From NCBI GenBank assembly GCA_965219125.1, contig CBDCMO010000002.1, forward strand, positions 2,728,001 to 2,792,000: a stretch of DNA of 64,000 nt. The letters are read 5' to 3'. Of this stretch, positions 1 to 9,037 are shown one piece after another. The notes under the pieces were generated by a model that was given only the letters and a program-made list of their open reading frames with translations, was not told the origin of the DNA and made no database searches. Every line of letters starts with the position of its first letter. Positions within the stretch are counted from its first letter, which is position 1. This DNA is from JBBSOK01 sp965219125 (GTDB taxonomy: Bacteria; Bacteroidota; Bacteroidia; Flavobacteriales; Flavobacteriaceae). The position numbers and the translations under genes are program-made.

Positions 1-360
1 CATTTTTTCGGCTTCGTCCAACAAAAGCATGTTTAAACCTGGCCGCGAAATGGAATTTATATATTCATCTTTTCTACCGCTGTATTTACTTAAAAAAGTA
101 TTGCCAGCTTTATCGTGAATCATTCTGCCGTTCATCGGGATGCACAATTTTTTTGCTTCCTTTTCAACACCTGCAAGCCGTAAACCTCTTAAACCTCGAT
201 CGCTTAAGGCTAAATTTATGGAGCGTCCGGCATCTTGTGTGGTTTTTCTTAAATCGGGACGTTTTTCTACTAAGGTTACTTCAAAACCGCGTTGTGCCAT
301 TCGCAAGGCAAGTAAGCTGCCGCAAAGTCCGGCGCCGATTATTAGGATATTTTTATTCAT
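1..360 (-). CDS. kmo: Kynurenine 3-monooxygenase, N-terminal part (gene runs off the left edge)
   Basis: Reading the minus strand from the ATG at 360 gives about 120 residues of an FAD-dependent aromatic hydroxylase. The dinucleotide-binding motif GAGLCGSLLALRMA lies near residue 9, followed by the family signatures GRSINLALSDRGL and CIPMNGRMIHD typical of kynurenine 3-monooxygenase. The enzyme hydroxylates L-kynurenine to 3-hydroxykynurenine with NADPH and O2, in the route from tryptophan to quinolinate and NAD. It lies 93 bp downstream of kynureninase on the same strand, so the two are probably co-transcribed. The C-terminal three quarters are outside the window. Confidence 0.9.
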   Translation of the reverse strand, partial: MNKNILIIGAGLCGSLLALRMAQRGFEVTLVEKRPDLRKTTQDAGRSINLALSDRGLRGLRLAGVEKEAKKLCIPMNGRMIHDKAGNTFLSKYSGRKDEYINSISRPGLNMLLLDEAEKM

Positions 361-453
361 ATTATAAATTTGAATGTTGACATAAGACGAAATGACTTAC
401 GGCGTAAGAATAATTCTTTTAATATAGTCAAATTCCTTCGTCAAAAAGTCGTG

Positions 454-1719
454 TCATTTTTTTAAAACTTCTTTCAACTTCTGTGAAAACGTAAACACAT
501 CTTCAAAACTATTATAAAGTGGGGCAGGAGCAACCCTAATAACATCGGGTTCGCGCCAATCGCTTATTACGCCTACTTCGGTAAGCTTTGAATGTAAATT
601 TTTGTCGGCATTTTTTACTTGTATGGAAAGTTGGCAGCCGCGTTCTTCTGCTTTTTTTGGGGTAATTACGGTTATAGATTCGTTTTTCATTTCATCTAAT
701 AGAAATTCTAAAAAACCAGTAAGTTTTTCAGATTTTGCCCTAATATTTTCAAAACCTGCTTCTGCAAATGTATCCAGCGAAGCTCTAATTGCTGCCATTG
801 ATAGTATCGGCGGATTGCTTAATTGCCAGCCTTCTGCGCCCGGCAAAGGATCAAATTCGTGGCGCATATTAAAACGTGTTTTTTTGTTATGTCCCCACCA
901 ACCTGCAAAACGGTTGAGGTTTTCATTATTCGCGTGCCTTTCGTGTACAAAACATCCGCCCAAACTTCCTGGGCCGCTGTTTAAATATTTATAGGTACAC
1001 CAAACGGCAAAATCTGCGCCTGTTTCGTGGAGGTTGGGTTGAATATTTCCCGCGCCATGAGCCAAATCGAACCCAACTAAACAATCATATCGATGCCCGA
1101 GTTCAGTAATTTTTTTCAACGGAAAAGATTGACCTGTGTAATAATTGGTGCTGCCAATCATCAATAATGCAATTTCATTTCCGTGATTTTTCATTATTTC
1201 TTCCAAGTCTTCAAATCGGCAGATATCTTCACCTTTTCTGGGTTTCCATTGTATTAATCCATCTTTTGGGTCGATACCGTGAAACTTCAGCTGACTTTCA
1301 ACCGCGTATTTATCGCTTGGAAATGCGTCACTTTCAACTACAATTTTATATTTCAACTTTGTGGGCTGAAAAAATGAAACCATCATTAAATGTAAATTGG
1401 TTGTAAGCGTATTCATTACAACGACTTCAGAAGATTTTGCGCCAACAATTTTTGCCATATTTTCGGTAAGAAATTCGTGATAAGGCAACCAAGGATGTTT
1501 TGCTTCAGTGTGACCTTCAACCCCATAATCTGCCCAATCTTTTAAAACTTCTTTTATATATTGTGAAGTAATTTTTGGTTGCAATCCGAGAGAATTTCCG
1601 CAGAGATAAATTTGCGTTTCACCATTTTTAGTAGTTGGTAAATGAAATTTGTTTCTAAAGGAGGCTAAAGAGTCTTTTGCATCTAATGATTTGGCAAATT
1701 CTAAGGAGTTTTTGTACAT
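454..1719 (-). CDS. kynU: Kynureninase
   Basis: A PLP-dependent hydrolase that cleaves (3-hydroxy)kynurenine to (3-hydroxy)anthranilate and alanine. It is 421 aa from the ATG at 1719, the usual size. The open frame continues upstream only through a TTG, so the ATG (MYKNSLEFAK) is preferred. Visible family features are NTLTTNLHLMM, FPSDKYAVESQ, the PLP-pocket DLAHGAGN segment and CTYKYLNSGPG, which contains the Schiff-base lysine. It is upstream of kmo in the same direction. Together they form two steps of de novo NAD synthesis from tryptophan. The divergent 266-bp region to 1986 must hold its promoter. Confidence 0.95.
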   Translation of the reverse strand: MYKNSLEFAKSLDAKDSLASFRNKFHLPTTKNGETQIYLCGNSLGLQPKITSQYIKEVLKDWADYGVEGHTEAKHPWLPYHEFLTENMAKIVGAKSSEVVVMNTLTTNLHLMMVSFFQPTKLKYKIVVESDAFPSDKYAVESQLKFHGIDPKDGLIQWKPRKGEDICRFEDLEEIMKNHGNEIALLMIGSTNYYTGQSFPLKKITELGHRYDCLVGFDLAHGAGNIQPNLHETGADFAVWCTYKYLNSGPGSLGGCFVHERHANNENLNRFAGWWGHNKKTRFNMRHEFDPLPGAEGWQLSNPPILSMAAIRASLDTFAEAGFENIRAKSEKLTGFLEFLLDEMKNESITVITPKKAEERGCQLSIQVKNADKNLHSKLTEVGVISDWREPDVIRVAPAPLYNSFEDVFTFSQKLKEVLKK

Positions 1720-1985
1720 ATAAGGACATAATTGGTCGAATGCTAACAAAAATAGCAATTTAAATCAAGTTCCAAGTGTATTAATAAAGTACTATCTTAC
1801 GTTTATGCAAAAAATAATAGGATTATAGAAAGTTTTAAATGAATAAATTTTTAAGTTCTTAATTTCAAAATCATTATGTTAATACGAAGTTAAATTGTTA
1901 TTTTTGAATGACTTTTAATAACTTGAAAATCAGATCAAAAATTTGAGTCATTGCTTACAATCATTAATTAATTCAAAAGTTTTTT

Positions 1986-4145
1986 ATGATTAAAAAACTA
2001 CTTTTCCTTTTATGCTTATTCGTGTCCGCTATTTCCTTCAGCCAATCTGTCGCAAGACTTTGGAACGAAGAAATTTTAAACGGAATTAGAAAGGATTTTG
2101 CAAGACCAACAATTCATGCTCGAAATTTATTTCACAGTTCGGTAGTTATGTATGATATGTGGGCGGTTTTTGATGATAGGGCAGATACCTATTTTTTGGG
2201 AAAAGAATGGAAGGGGTTTAATTGTCCGTTTGAAGGTTTTAAACCAACCGAAAATATTGAAGAAGCAAGAAAAAAATCTATTTCTTTCGCAGTTTATAGA
2301 TTGATGTTACATCGTTTTGCGAACGCCCCGGAATTTGACGAAATTTTGGAATCCATCAATAATTTGATGACAAGTTTTGGATATGACATTAATTACAATT
2401 CAACAGATTATCAGAGCGGCAACGCGGCGGCACTCGGAAATTATGAGGCCGAGAAAATTATTGAATTTGGGCTTCAAGATGGCTCCAACGAAGAAAATGG
2501 ATATGCCAACCAACATTACATTCCACTAAATGAACCTTTAAATACTGATATTTCCGGAAATCTTACAATTATGTATCCAAACCATTGGCAACCTTTAAAA
2601 GTGGAAGCTTATGTAGACCAAAGTGGGCATATTGTTCCGGGAGGTCAACCACCATTTTTAAGTCCAGAATGGGGCAGAGTTGCGCCATTTGCAATGAAGG
2701 ATGAAGATAAAACTGTCTATACAAGCGGCGATTATGATTATTGGGTATATCACGATACCGAGTTAAAACCATTCTTAATACAAGATGGTTTGGGGATTGA
2801 TGATGCATATAAATGGACTTTTGCACTGGTTGCAGCTTGGGGTGCACATTTAAGCCCGGCCGACGGTGTTACGTTGGACATTTCACCAGCTAGTTTGGGA
2901 AACTTATCTACCAATACTTTTCCAAAAACATTGTCTCAATTCAAAAGCTTTTATAATTTTATAGAAGGTGGCGACCCAAGTCACGGACGGTCTTTAAATC
3001 CAAAAACGGGTGCGGCATACCAACCACAAGTTGTTCTTCGTGGCGATTACACCAGAAGTTTAGCAGAATTTTGGGCAGATGGCCCCAATAGCGAAACGCC
3101 GCCAGGCCATTGGTTTACAATTTTAAATTATATAAATGATAATCCGGCTCTTGTAAAAAAATATAAAGGAAGAGGTCCAATAGTTCCTGATTTGGAATGG
3201 GACGTTAAAAGTTACTTTGCACTTGGCGGCGCAATGCACGACGCTGCAGTTACGGCTTGGGGGATAAAAGGCTATTACGATTACGTGCGACCAATAAGTG
3301 CAATACGGTATATGAGTGAAATGGGGCAGAGCAGTGATAGCAACTTGCCAAGTTACAATCCCCACGGTTTGCCATTAGTTGAAAGTAGAATTGAATTGGT
3401 TGAAGAAGGAGATAGTCTTGCAGGCGGCTTTAATGAAAACGTGGGAAAAATAAAATTATATACATGGCGCGGACATCAATTTGTTGTAAATCCTTTGGTT
3501 GATGAAGCTGGTGTGGGTTGGATTTTGGCGGAAGAATGGTTTCCGTACCAACGCCCATCTTTTGTTACCCCACCATTTGCTGGTTTTATTTCCGGACATT
3601 CAACGTATTCTCGAGCTGCGGCCGAAGTTTTAACAGCCTTTACGGGTGATGAATATTTTCCGGGCGGAATGGGTGTTTTCGATATTGAAGCAAATGAATT
3701 TTTAGTCTTTGAAGATGGTCCAAGCACGAATTTAGAATTGCAGTGGGCCACCTATCGAGATGCGAGCGACCAATGCAGTTTGTCTAGAATTTGGGGTGGA
3801 ATCCATCCGCCTATAGATGATATTCCCGGTCGTATTGCAGGTATTGAAATTGGCCAAGATGCCTTTGCTTTGGCAGATAAATATTTTATTGGTAAAGTTA
3901 CTGAAGAAGGAATTCTTTTTCCAAATCCATCAGTTAATGAAGTTACCATTTTATATAAAACCGATAAAAGTTTGATTGCTTCAATATTTGATGTTAGCGG
4001 AAGACTAGTTTATCAAAACGCAGCGAATTTTAACGATGCCAACGAAATTTCAATTAATACGTCGGCATTTAGCAGCGGCCTGTATTTTGTCGATTTATTT
4101 GACGGTAAACAGAAAGTTTGGACTCAGAAAATGCTAAAGCAATAA
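1986..4145 (+). CDS. Secreted vanadium-dependent haloperoxidase / PAP2-type phosphatase with T9SS sorting domain
   Basis: A 719-aa protein with a Sec signal peptide (cleavage near SFSQ, residues 18-21). The complete oxyanion/vanadate site of the PAP2 superfamily is visible: KGYYDYVRP (K-x6-RP), FISGHS (PSGH-like) and SRIWGGIHPPID (SRxxxGxHxxxD). These motifs coordinate vanadate in haloperoxidases and phosphate in acid phosphatases, so halide oxidation is likely but a phosphatase role is not excluded. The last ~80 residues (FPNPS ... GLYFVDLFDG) are a type A T9SS sorting domain, so the protein is exported across the outer membrane. A TATTTTTG at 1899-1906 resembles a flavobacterial -7 box. Confidence 0.85.
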   Translation: MIKKLLFLLCLFVSAISFSQSVARLWNEEILNGIRKDFARPTIHARNLFHSSVVMYDMWAVFDDRADTYFLGKEWKGFNCPFEGFKPTENIEEARKKSISFAVYRLMLHRFANAPEFDEILESINNLMTSFGYDINYNSTDYQSGNAAALGNYEAEKIIEFGLQDGSNEENGYANQHYIPLNEPLNTDISGNLTIMYPNHWQPLKVEAYVDQSGHIVPGGQPPFLSPEWGRVAPFAMKDEDKTVYTSGDYDYWVYHDTELKPFLIQDGLGIDDAYKWTFALVAAWGAHLSPADGVTLDISPASLGNLSTNTFPKTLSQFKSFYNFIEGGDPSHGRSLNPKTGAAYQPQVVLRGDYTRSLAEFWADGPNSETPPGHWFTILNYINDNPALVKKYKGRGPIVPDLEWDVKSYFALGGAMHDAAVTAWGIKGYYDYVRPISAIRYMSEMGQSSDSNLPSYNPHGLPLVESRIELVEEGDSLAGGFNENVGKIKLYTWRGHQFVVNPLVDEAGVGWILAEEWFPYQRPSFVTPPFAGFISGHSTYSRAAAEVLTAFTGDEYFPGGMGVFDIEANEFLVFEDGPSTNLELQWATYRDASDQCSLSRIWGGIHPPIDDIPGRIAGIEIGQDAFALADKYFIGKVTEEGILFPNPSVNEVTILYKTDKSLIASIFDVSGRLVYQNAANFNDANEISINTSAFSSGLYFVDLFDGKQKVWTQKMLKQ

Positions 4146-4209
4146 AAAATCTGCTGTTTACTCAATTTACAATTATAAAAAACGTCTTCAATTAAGAATT
4201 AAAACTTCC

Positions 4210-4917
4210 TTATTTTACAGCTATACCTGTGAAGTAAAGTTTAAAATCACCTGTTGCATCTTTATGCATTTTGGCAATATTCAAGCCATTAAAGTCGGAG
4301 AAATCTTCCCATGTTGTGCTCATTGAAGGCGTTTCACTATTGCTTTGTCGGTAATTCCATTCCTTAATTTTATAATCGTCCCTGTAGTAATAATCGTATG
4401 CATCACCAGGTGTATAGCCACCTTCATTACTATAGACTATAGTTAGTTTATTCATTTTTTCTTTTGAAATTGGTGCAATTTGATCTTTACTTTCAGTAAA
4501 AGTTGTGCCAGAGTCCCATGCTAAATTATAAGGCGCCAACAACCAATATTTATCATTTATAAATGCTGCATCGGTTTTTTTGGTTTCTTCAGTTAAATTA
4601 TTTCTGTTATATTTTACTGTATCTTTTGCAGTTGTCATAACTACATCTTCCGTTTTTGGCATCCAAACCCAAGAACGTTCGCTATGGTTTCCACCACGAT
4701 CTACGTTGAATGTAAATTGAATTTCATTCACATTTTTCCAATTTTCCAAACCATTGGTGTAAGCTAATTTCTTTGCGGTTGAAAGATTTTCAAAATCTAC
4801 AGTTTCAGATTCATTTGTAGAGATAGTATCTGCGTTGCCTTCTTCTGAAGAATTTTTCGAATCTTTACAGTTAACGAAAATTAGGCAAATTATAAGTAAA
4901 AAAAATATTCTTTTCAT
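4210..4917 (-). CDS. Hypothetical lipoprotein, 235 aa
   Basis: A lipoprotein signal peptide is clear: a charged start, hydrophobic LLIICLIF, then VNC, with Cys17 followed by K-D-S. Residues 18-45 are a Ser/Asn/Asp/Glu-rich linker. The remainder is a soluble domain rich in W and Y with alternating strands (for example WVWMPKTEDVVM and YDYYYRDDYKIKEW), which suggests a beta-rich LolA-like or lipocalin-like fold. I do not recognise a named family with certainty. It converges with the haloperoxidase gene and diverges from the iron-sulfur protein gene at 4988. Confidence 0.7.
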   Translation of the reverse strand: MKRIFFLLIICLIFVNCKDSKNSSEEGNADTISTNESETVDFENLSTAKKLAYTNGLENWKNVNEIQFTFNVDRGGNHSERSWVWMPKTEDVVMTTAKDTVKYNRNNLTEETKKTDAAFINDKYWLLAPYNLAWDSGTTFTESKDQIAPISKEKMNKLTIVYSNEGGYTPGDAYDYYYRDDYKIKEWNYRQSNSETPSMSTTWEDFSDFNGLNIAKMHKDATGDFKLYFTGIAVK

Positions 4918-4987
4918 TTCGATTTAATTTGAGACAGTAAAAATACAGAAACAATTTTTCAATCCTATTTTTTCGTAGCTTTATACA

Positions 4988-5404
4988 ATGGAAATAACGA
5001 AGAAATATTCCAATGATGAAGTTACCGTAATTTGGAAACCGAAATTATGCATACATAGCGGCAAATGTGTAAAAGCGTTGCCCAATGTTTTTAAACCAAA
5101 AGAAAAACCTTGGATAAATGTTGATGAGGCAGATTCTGCAGATGTTATAAACACTGTTAAGTCTTGCCCAAGTGGCGCATTGTCCTATTTTATGAATGAA
5201 ATTGGCGAAGCAAATGTTGACATTGAAAACGAAAAAGAAATGACAAAAATTGAAGTCTTAAAAGATGGCCCCTTAATGATTTATGGCGTTTTAAATATCC
5301 AAAAAGTTGATGGTACTGAAGAAAATAGAAGTAAAGCTACTGCATTTTGTAGATGTGGTAAATCTGATAATTCCCCTTTCTGTGATGGAAGTCACGCTAA
5401 ATAA
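4988..5404 (+). CDS. YjdI-type (4Fe-4S) protein fused to a CDGSH iron-sulfur domain
   Basis: A 138-aa cytosolic protein with two iron-sulfur modules. The N-terminal half matches the short mono-cluster YjdI family (CIHSGKC near 21-27, and SCPSGAL). The C-terminal end carries a complete CDGSH [2Fe-2S] motif, CRCGKSDNSPFCDGSH, with Cys121, Cys123, Cys132 and His136 as ligands. The exact role is unknown; CDGSH proteins take part in redox sensing or cluster transfer. The next gene, 6 bp downstream, is the YjdJ-type acetyltransferase, the same neighbour as in Escherichia coli yjdI-yjdJ. Confidence 0.85.
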   Translation: MEITKKYSNDEVTVIWKPKLCIHSGKCVKALPNVFKPKEKPWINVDEADSADVINTVKSCPSGALSYFMNEIGEANVDIENEKEMTKIEVLKDGPLMIYGVLNIQKVDGTEENRSKATAFCRCGKSDNSPFCDGSHAK

Positions 5405-5410
5405 GCAACT

Positions 5411-5695
5411 ATGAAAATATCTGACAATAAAGAAAAAAGTAGGTTTGAGACAGAAGTTGATGGCCAAATAGCATTTATAGAATATAATGTAATGCCGGGC
5501 ATTATCATTATTACCCACACCGAAGTTCCGAAGACCTTAGAAGGAAAAGGAATTGCGTCAGATCTTACAGAGCAAGTTTTGCTCCAAATTGAAAGGAGAG
5601 GTCTTAAAGTTGTACCGTCTTGTGGTTTTACCAAAAGCTATATAAGCAAGCACAACGAATGGATATCAATATTAGCTGATGGACAAAGTGTATAA
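5411..5695 (+). CDS. YjdJ-like small GNAT-family N-acetyltransferase
   Basis: A 94-aa single-domain acetyltransferase of the short YjdJ/GCN5-related class. The acetyl-CoA loop is degenerate (LEGKGIASDLTEQ in place of the usual RGxGxG/A), followed by the family ending PSCGFTKSYISKHNEW. It starts 6 bp after the iron-sulfur gene, so translation is probably coupled. The substrate is unknown. The pairing with a YjdI protein is conserved across distant bacteria, which suggests a shared job. A strong intrinsic terminator follows immediately. Confidence 0.85.
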   Translation: MKISDNKEKSRFETEVDGQIAFIEYNVMPGIIIITHTEVPKTLEGKGIASDLTEQVLLQIERRGLKVVPSCGFTKSYISKHNEWISILADGQSV

Positions 5696-5697
5696 AT

Positions 5698-5738
5698 AAA
5701 AACGGTCTTCCAAACTATTTTGGAAAGACCGTTTTATT
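5698..5738. terminator. Bidirectional intrinsic terminator
   Basis: A near-perfect hairpin with stem AAACGGTCTTCCAAA against TTTGGAAAGACCGTTT and a loop of a few bases, flanked by A and T tracts on both sides. It lies between the end of the yjdJ-like gene (+) and the end of the 44-aa lipoprotein gene (-), so it can serve both. Confidence 0.85.
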
Positions 5739-5754
5739 TTGAAGTTAACAAAAA

Positions 5755-5889
5755 TTAATTTGTTGCATCTTTTACATCATCAACTACGTCTTCTACTTTA
5801 TCTCCAACAGTTTCTTTTTTCTCTCTACAACTTGTAAAGCTTACGCTCATTAAGCCTGCTACGAATAATAACATAAATAATTTTTTCAT
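5755..5889 (-). CDS. Tiny lipoprotein, 44 aa
   Basis: ATG at 5889, stop at 5755. The product starts MKKLFMLLFVAGLMSVS and reaches a lipobox-like FTSC, so the mature peptide is only about 23 residues: CREKKETVGDKVEDVVDDVKD followed by ATN. The tail is highly charged with a VxDxVxDxV periodicity, likely an amphipathic helix. It resembles small entericidin-like or stress lipoproteins, but I cannot assign a family. It sits downstream of the 52-aa membrane protein on the same strand. Confidence 0.7.
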   Translation of the reverse strand: MKKLFMLLFVAGLMSVSFTSCREKKETVGDKVEDVVDDVKDATN

Positions 5890-5923
5890 TTTTTTCATTT
5901 TTAAGATTAGTGATTGTTTAAAA

Positions 5924-6082
5924 TTACATTCTACGACCGGTTGCTAGTCTATAGAGAATACCAATAACTGCCAATACCAATAAAATATGGATAAGGCTAC
6001 CCACTGCATCGGGAAAACCTACATATCCTATTAACCATCCAATAATAAGCAGTACAATAATTAGCCAAATAATATCGCCCAT
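5924..6082 (-). CDS. Small membrane protein, lmo0937/DUF5670-like, 52 aa
   Basis: ATG at 6082 and stop at 5924 give a 52-residue protein with two hydrophobic helices (about residues 3-22 and 30-46) joined by FPDAVGSL and ending in the basic tail RLATGRRM. This pattern matches the lmo0937-family/DUF5670 small membrane proteins, which are widespread in Bacteroidetes and often linked to stress responses. The function is unknown. It probably shares a transcript with the 44-aa lipoprotein 34 bp downstream. Confidence 0.7.
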   Translation of the reverse strand: MGDIIWLIIVLLIIGWLIGYVGFPDAVGSLIHILLVLAVIGILYRLATGRRM

Positions 6083-6193
6083 AAAATAAATTTTTTTAAG
6101 TTAGTGGCACTAAAATAGCATTTTAAACGGAATTAAAATAATTTATTTGAAAGTGTGGAATAATTTTCACAATTATCAACTAATTGTGTTATT

Positions 6194-7729
6194 TCAAAAG
6201 TCATTTACGTTATCAATAATATGTTGCGCTCTATTTTTTAATTCATTTAATTTCGAAGTGGGCATTTTTTCCAATAAACTCATCATCATCGTCATTCGGT
6301 GGTTATCTTTAAAGTATTCCTTTTTCTCATCTAAAAAATTCCAGTATAAACTGTTGAAGGGACAAGCATCATCAGTAGTTTTCTTACTTACTTTATAATG
6401 GCAATCTTTACAATAATTGCTCAATTTATTTATGTAGTTTCCACTTGAAATGTAGGGCTTGGTTGCAACTTTTCCGCCATCTGCAAATTGCGACATACCT
6501 CGCGTATTTGTAATTTCAACCCACTCAATTGCATCAATATAAATTCCCAAATACCAGGCATCAACTTCGTTTGGGTTACATTGGGTTAATAACGCAAAAT
6601 TTCCAGTTACCATAAGCCGTTGGATATGGTGCGCATACGCATTTTCCAAACTTTGGCTTATTGAAGTTTTTAAGCAATTCATTTTCGTATTCGCGGTCCA
6701 ATAAAATTCCGGCAGTTTATTATAATTTTTTAATTCATTCAAGTTTTCATAATCTGGCATTTCTTTCCAATAAACGCCACGCATATATTCTCTCCAACCC
6801 AAAATTTGCCGCACAAATCCTTCAACTTGTGAAATATCTATCTCGTTATTATTCTCGTGCCAATATGAAATTACAGTTTCTATAACCTCCAACGGACTCA
6901 ACATTTTACTATTCATAGCAAATGAAAGTCTGGAATGGTATAAATAATCTTCATTTGTATGCATCGCATCTTGAAAATCGCCAAAATGCTTCAATAGATT
7001 TTTGCAGAAATAGTTAAGCACAGAAAGCGAATCTTCTCGAGATGTTGGCCAATTAAATTTCTTGGCGTCAACAAATCCCATTGTTTTTATTTCGGCTGTT
7101 TTTATTCTATGGAAGGTTTCAGTCACATTTTTTCGAAAGCCACGCTCATCCGGAATTTCGGGTTTACCATTCCACTTTTTGCGATTGCTTTTATCGTAAT
7201 TCCATTTTCCACCTTCGGGCTTTGTCTCGTTACCCATCATTATATTATATTTCTTTCGCATAAAGCGATAAAAATATTCCATCGTCATCTCCTTTTTTCC
7301 TTCGTAAAAATCTTTGAGATCTAATCTTTTGGCAAGAAAATGTTCGGTTTCAAAGCTTTCCGATTTAACAGATGTACTTTTACAGAATTCGTTTAATTGC
7401 TTGTTCAACCTATATTCATCGGGTAATTGATATTCAAATTTTTCAATTTTATGTTCTTCAATTAAATTTTGAATATTTTCAACAAGGTTTTGCGTATTGT
7501 TTCTATCTTCAAGTTTATAATAAATTAAATTATGTCCGCGACTTTTTAACCAATCTCCAAAGTTGTGCATGCTTTCAAAAAACGCAATCACTTTTTGAAT
7601 ATGATGCACAACATAATCTGTTTCCTGCCTCATTTCAGCCATAAAATAGAATACTTGAGCATCGTCATCCTGAAACCAAGAATGTTGCTGATTAAGTTGA
7701 TCGCCCAAAATAAGTCGAAGGGTTTTCAT
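6194..7729 (-). CDS. Iron-sulfur bacterial cryptochrome/photolyase (FeS-BCP, PhrB-like (6-4) photolyase)
   Basis: A 511-aa flavoprotein of the FeS-BCP class. The N-terminal Rossmann domain begins LRLILGDQLNQQHSWF, the signature of the 'deoxyribodipyrimidine photolyase-related' family. The C-terminal FAD domain holds the cysteines that bind a [4Fe-4S] cluster: the C of LLTQCNPNEVDAWY, the CxxC of YCKDCHYK and the C of DACPF. Characterised members repair (6-4) photoproducts with blue light; some are photosensors. It is the last gene of the DUF2256-cryptochrome operon, 9 bp after the DASH gene. Confidence 0.9.
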   Translation of the reverse strand: MKTLRLILGDQLNQQHSWFQDDDAQVFYFMAEMRQETDYVVHHIQKVIAFFESMHNFGDWLKSRGHNLIYYKLEDRNNTQNLVENIQNLIEEHKIEKFEYQLPDEYRLNKQLNEFCKSTSVKSESFETEHFLAKRLDLKDFYEGKKEMTMEYFYRFMRKKYNIMMGNETKPEGGKWNYDKSNRKKWNGKPEIPDERGFRKNVTETFHRIKTAEIKTMGFVDAKKFNWPTSREDSLSVLNYFCKNLLKHFGDFQDAMHTNEDYLYHSRLSFAMNSKMLSPLEVIETVISYWHENNNEIDISQVEGFVRQILGWREYMRGVYWKEMPDYENLNELKNYNKLPEFYWTANTKMNCLKTSISQSLENAYAHHIQRLMVTGNFALLTQCNPNEVDAWYLGIYIDAIEWVEITNTRGMSQFADGGKVATKPYISSGNYINKLSNYCKDCHYKVSKKTTDDACPFNSLYWNFLDEKKEYFKDNHRMTMMMSLLEKMPTSKLNELKNRAQHIIDNVNDF

Positions 7730-7738
7730 TAGTAAACT

Positions 7739-9037
7739 TTATTTATTGAGCCACAATTCAGTATATTCATTTTTCGGGTCGTATCTGTCTGCCTGACTTT
7801 GGATATTAAATTTTCTATCTCGCGGGTCGTTGCCAACACCAGCATTGTAAGTCCAATTTCCCCAATTACTGTGCACGTCATAATCTACTAGCAAGCTTTC
7901 AAAATAACTTGCGCCAATGCGCCAATCTTGTTCCATTTCTTTACTAAAATAGCTCGCCACATTTTGCCTACCGCGATTGCTCATAAAGCCTGTTGCCGCA
8001 ATTTCATTCATATTTGCATTTACAAAATCATATTTGGTTTTGCCTTTTATCCAATTTTCAATTACGGTTTCATCACGTTTCCAATTATATTTTTTTTGAA
8101 GAATTCCATTTAACTTAAAAATGTTTGAACCATTTTTTAAAGAAATATATTTGAAAAAATCACGCCAAATAAGTTCAAAAATCAGCCAATACGTATCCTC
8201 GTTTTTTAAAATCTGTTTTTCAAATTTAGTGACTTCAGCGTATATTGTTTTTGCTGAAATACTACCATTTGCTAGCCAAGCGGAAAACTTTGAACTATAA
8301 TCTTGACCAATCAAACCATTTCGTGTCTGTTTATAATTTTGAAGATTTTTATCTTTCCAAAAATAATTTTGTAATCTCTCGGTTGATGAATCTTCGCCGC
8401 CTATAAACGGAAATGCGGAACGTTCATCTACTTTAAAATCATCGTGACCCAAATCTTGAAGCGTTGGTATTTTATCTTTAAAATCTAAAACTTCAATGTT
8501 GAAATTTTCGAAATTTAATTTCTTCGGAATTAATAACGGTGGCAAAATTGCAACGGATTTTTCACAAGCTTTTCTGAAATCTGTAAAAACGCGCGGAAAT
8601 TTTTCTATTTCGAAAGGAATTGCGGAAGGTTCATATAGAAACTGATTGTATAAAGAAATCATATCTACATTTTCGGAAAGTTTACTTTTAATATTATTTT
8701 CAACTTTTCTTTCTTCTGAAGTCCATTCTTTTTGAAAGAAAATTTTTGAAATATGTAAATCTTCAACCAACTTCGGAATTACATTTTCAGGATTTTCATA
8801 AATGACAAGAAGCCTAATACTAAGTAATTGCAGATTTTTTTGAAGATTAGCAACAGTTTCTATCAAGAATTTAGCCCGAAACTTATCCGTTTTTGGAAAG
8901 CCAAAAGCAGTTGTACCAAATGCAGCTTTATCAAAAACATAAATTGCGACTACTTTTCCATTTTCACAAGCTTTTGAAAGTGCTATATTATCTGCCACTC
9001 GCAAATCATTCCGAAACCAAACTAGATTTACGCTCAT
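7739..9037 (-). CDS. DASH-type cryptochrome
   Basis: 432 aa with the photolyase antenna domain at the N-terminus (LVWFRNDLRVADN) and the FAD-binding domain at the C-terminus. DASH hallmarks are YSSKFSAWLANGSIS, MSNRGRQNVASYFSKE and NWGNWTYNAGVGNDPR. DASH proteins repair cyclobutane dimers in single-stranded or looped DNA and may act in light sensing. The ATG at 9037 directly abuts the stop codon of the DUF2256 gene (TAA|ATG), so translational coupling is likely. The FeS-BCP gene follows after 9 bp. Confidence 0.92.
   Translation of the reverse strand: MSVNLVWFRNDLRVADNIALSKACENGKVVAIYVFDKAAFGTTAFGFPKTDKFRAKFLIETVANLQKNLQLLSIRLLVIYENPENVIPKLVEDLHISKIFFQKEWTSEERKVENNIKSKLSENVDMISLYNQFLYEPSAIPFEIEKFPRVFTDFRKACEKSVAILPPLLIPKKLNFENFNIEVLDFKDKIPTLQDLGHDDFKVDERSAFPFIGGEDSSTERLQNYFWKDKNLQNYKQTRNGLIGQDYSSKFSAWLANGSISAKTIYAEVTKFEKQILKNEDTYWLIFELIWRDFFKYISLKNGSNIFKLNGILQKKYNWKRDETVIENWIKGKTKYDFVNANMNEIAATGFMSNRGRQNVASYFSKEMEQDWRIGASYFESLLVDYDVHSNWGNWTYNAGVGNDPRDRKFNIQSQADRYDPKNEYTELWLNK

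Noticed and set aside
602..994. A 130-aa plus-strand frame inside kynureninase
   Set aside because: It is antisense to a fully conserved enzyme and contains no family features.
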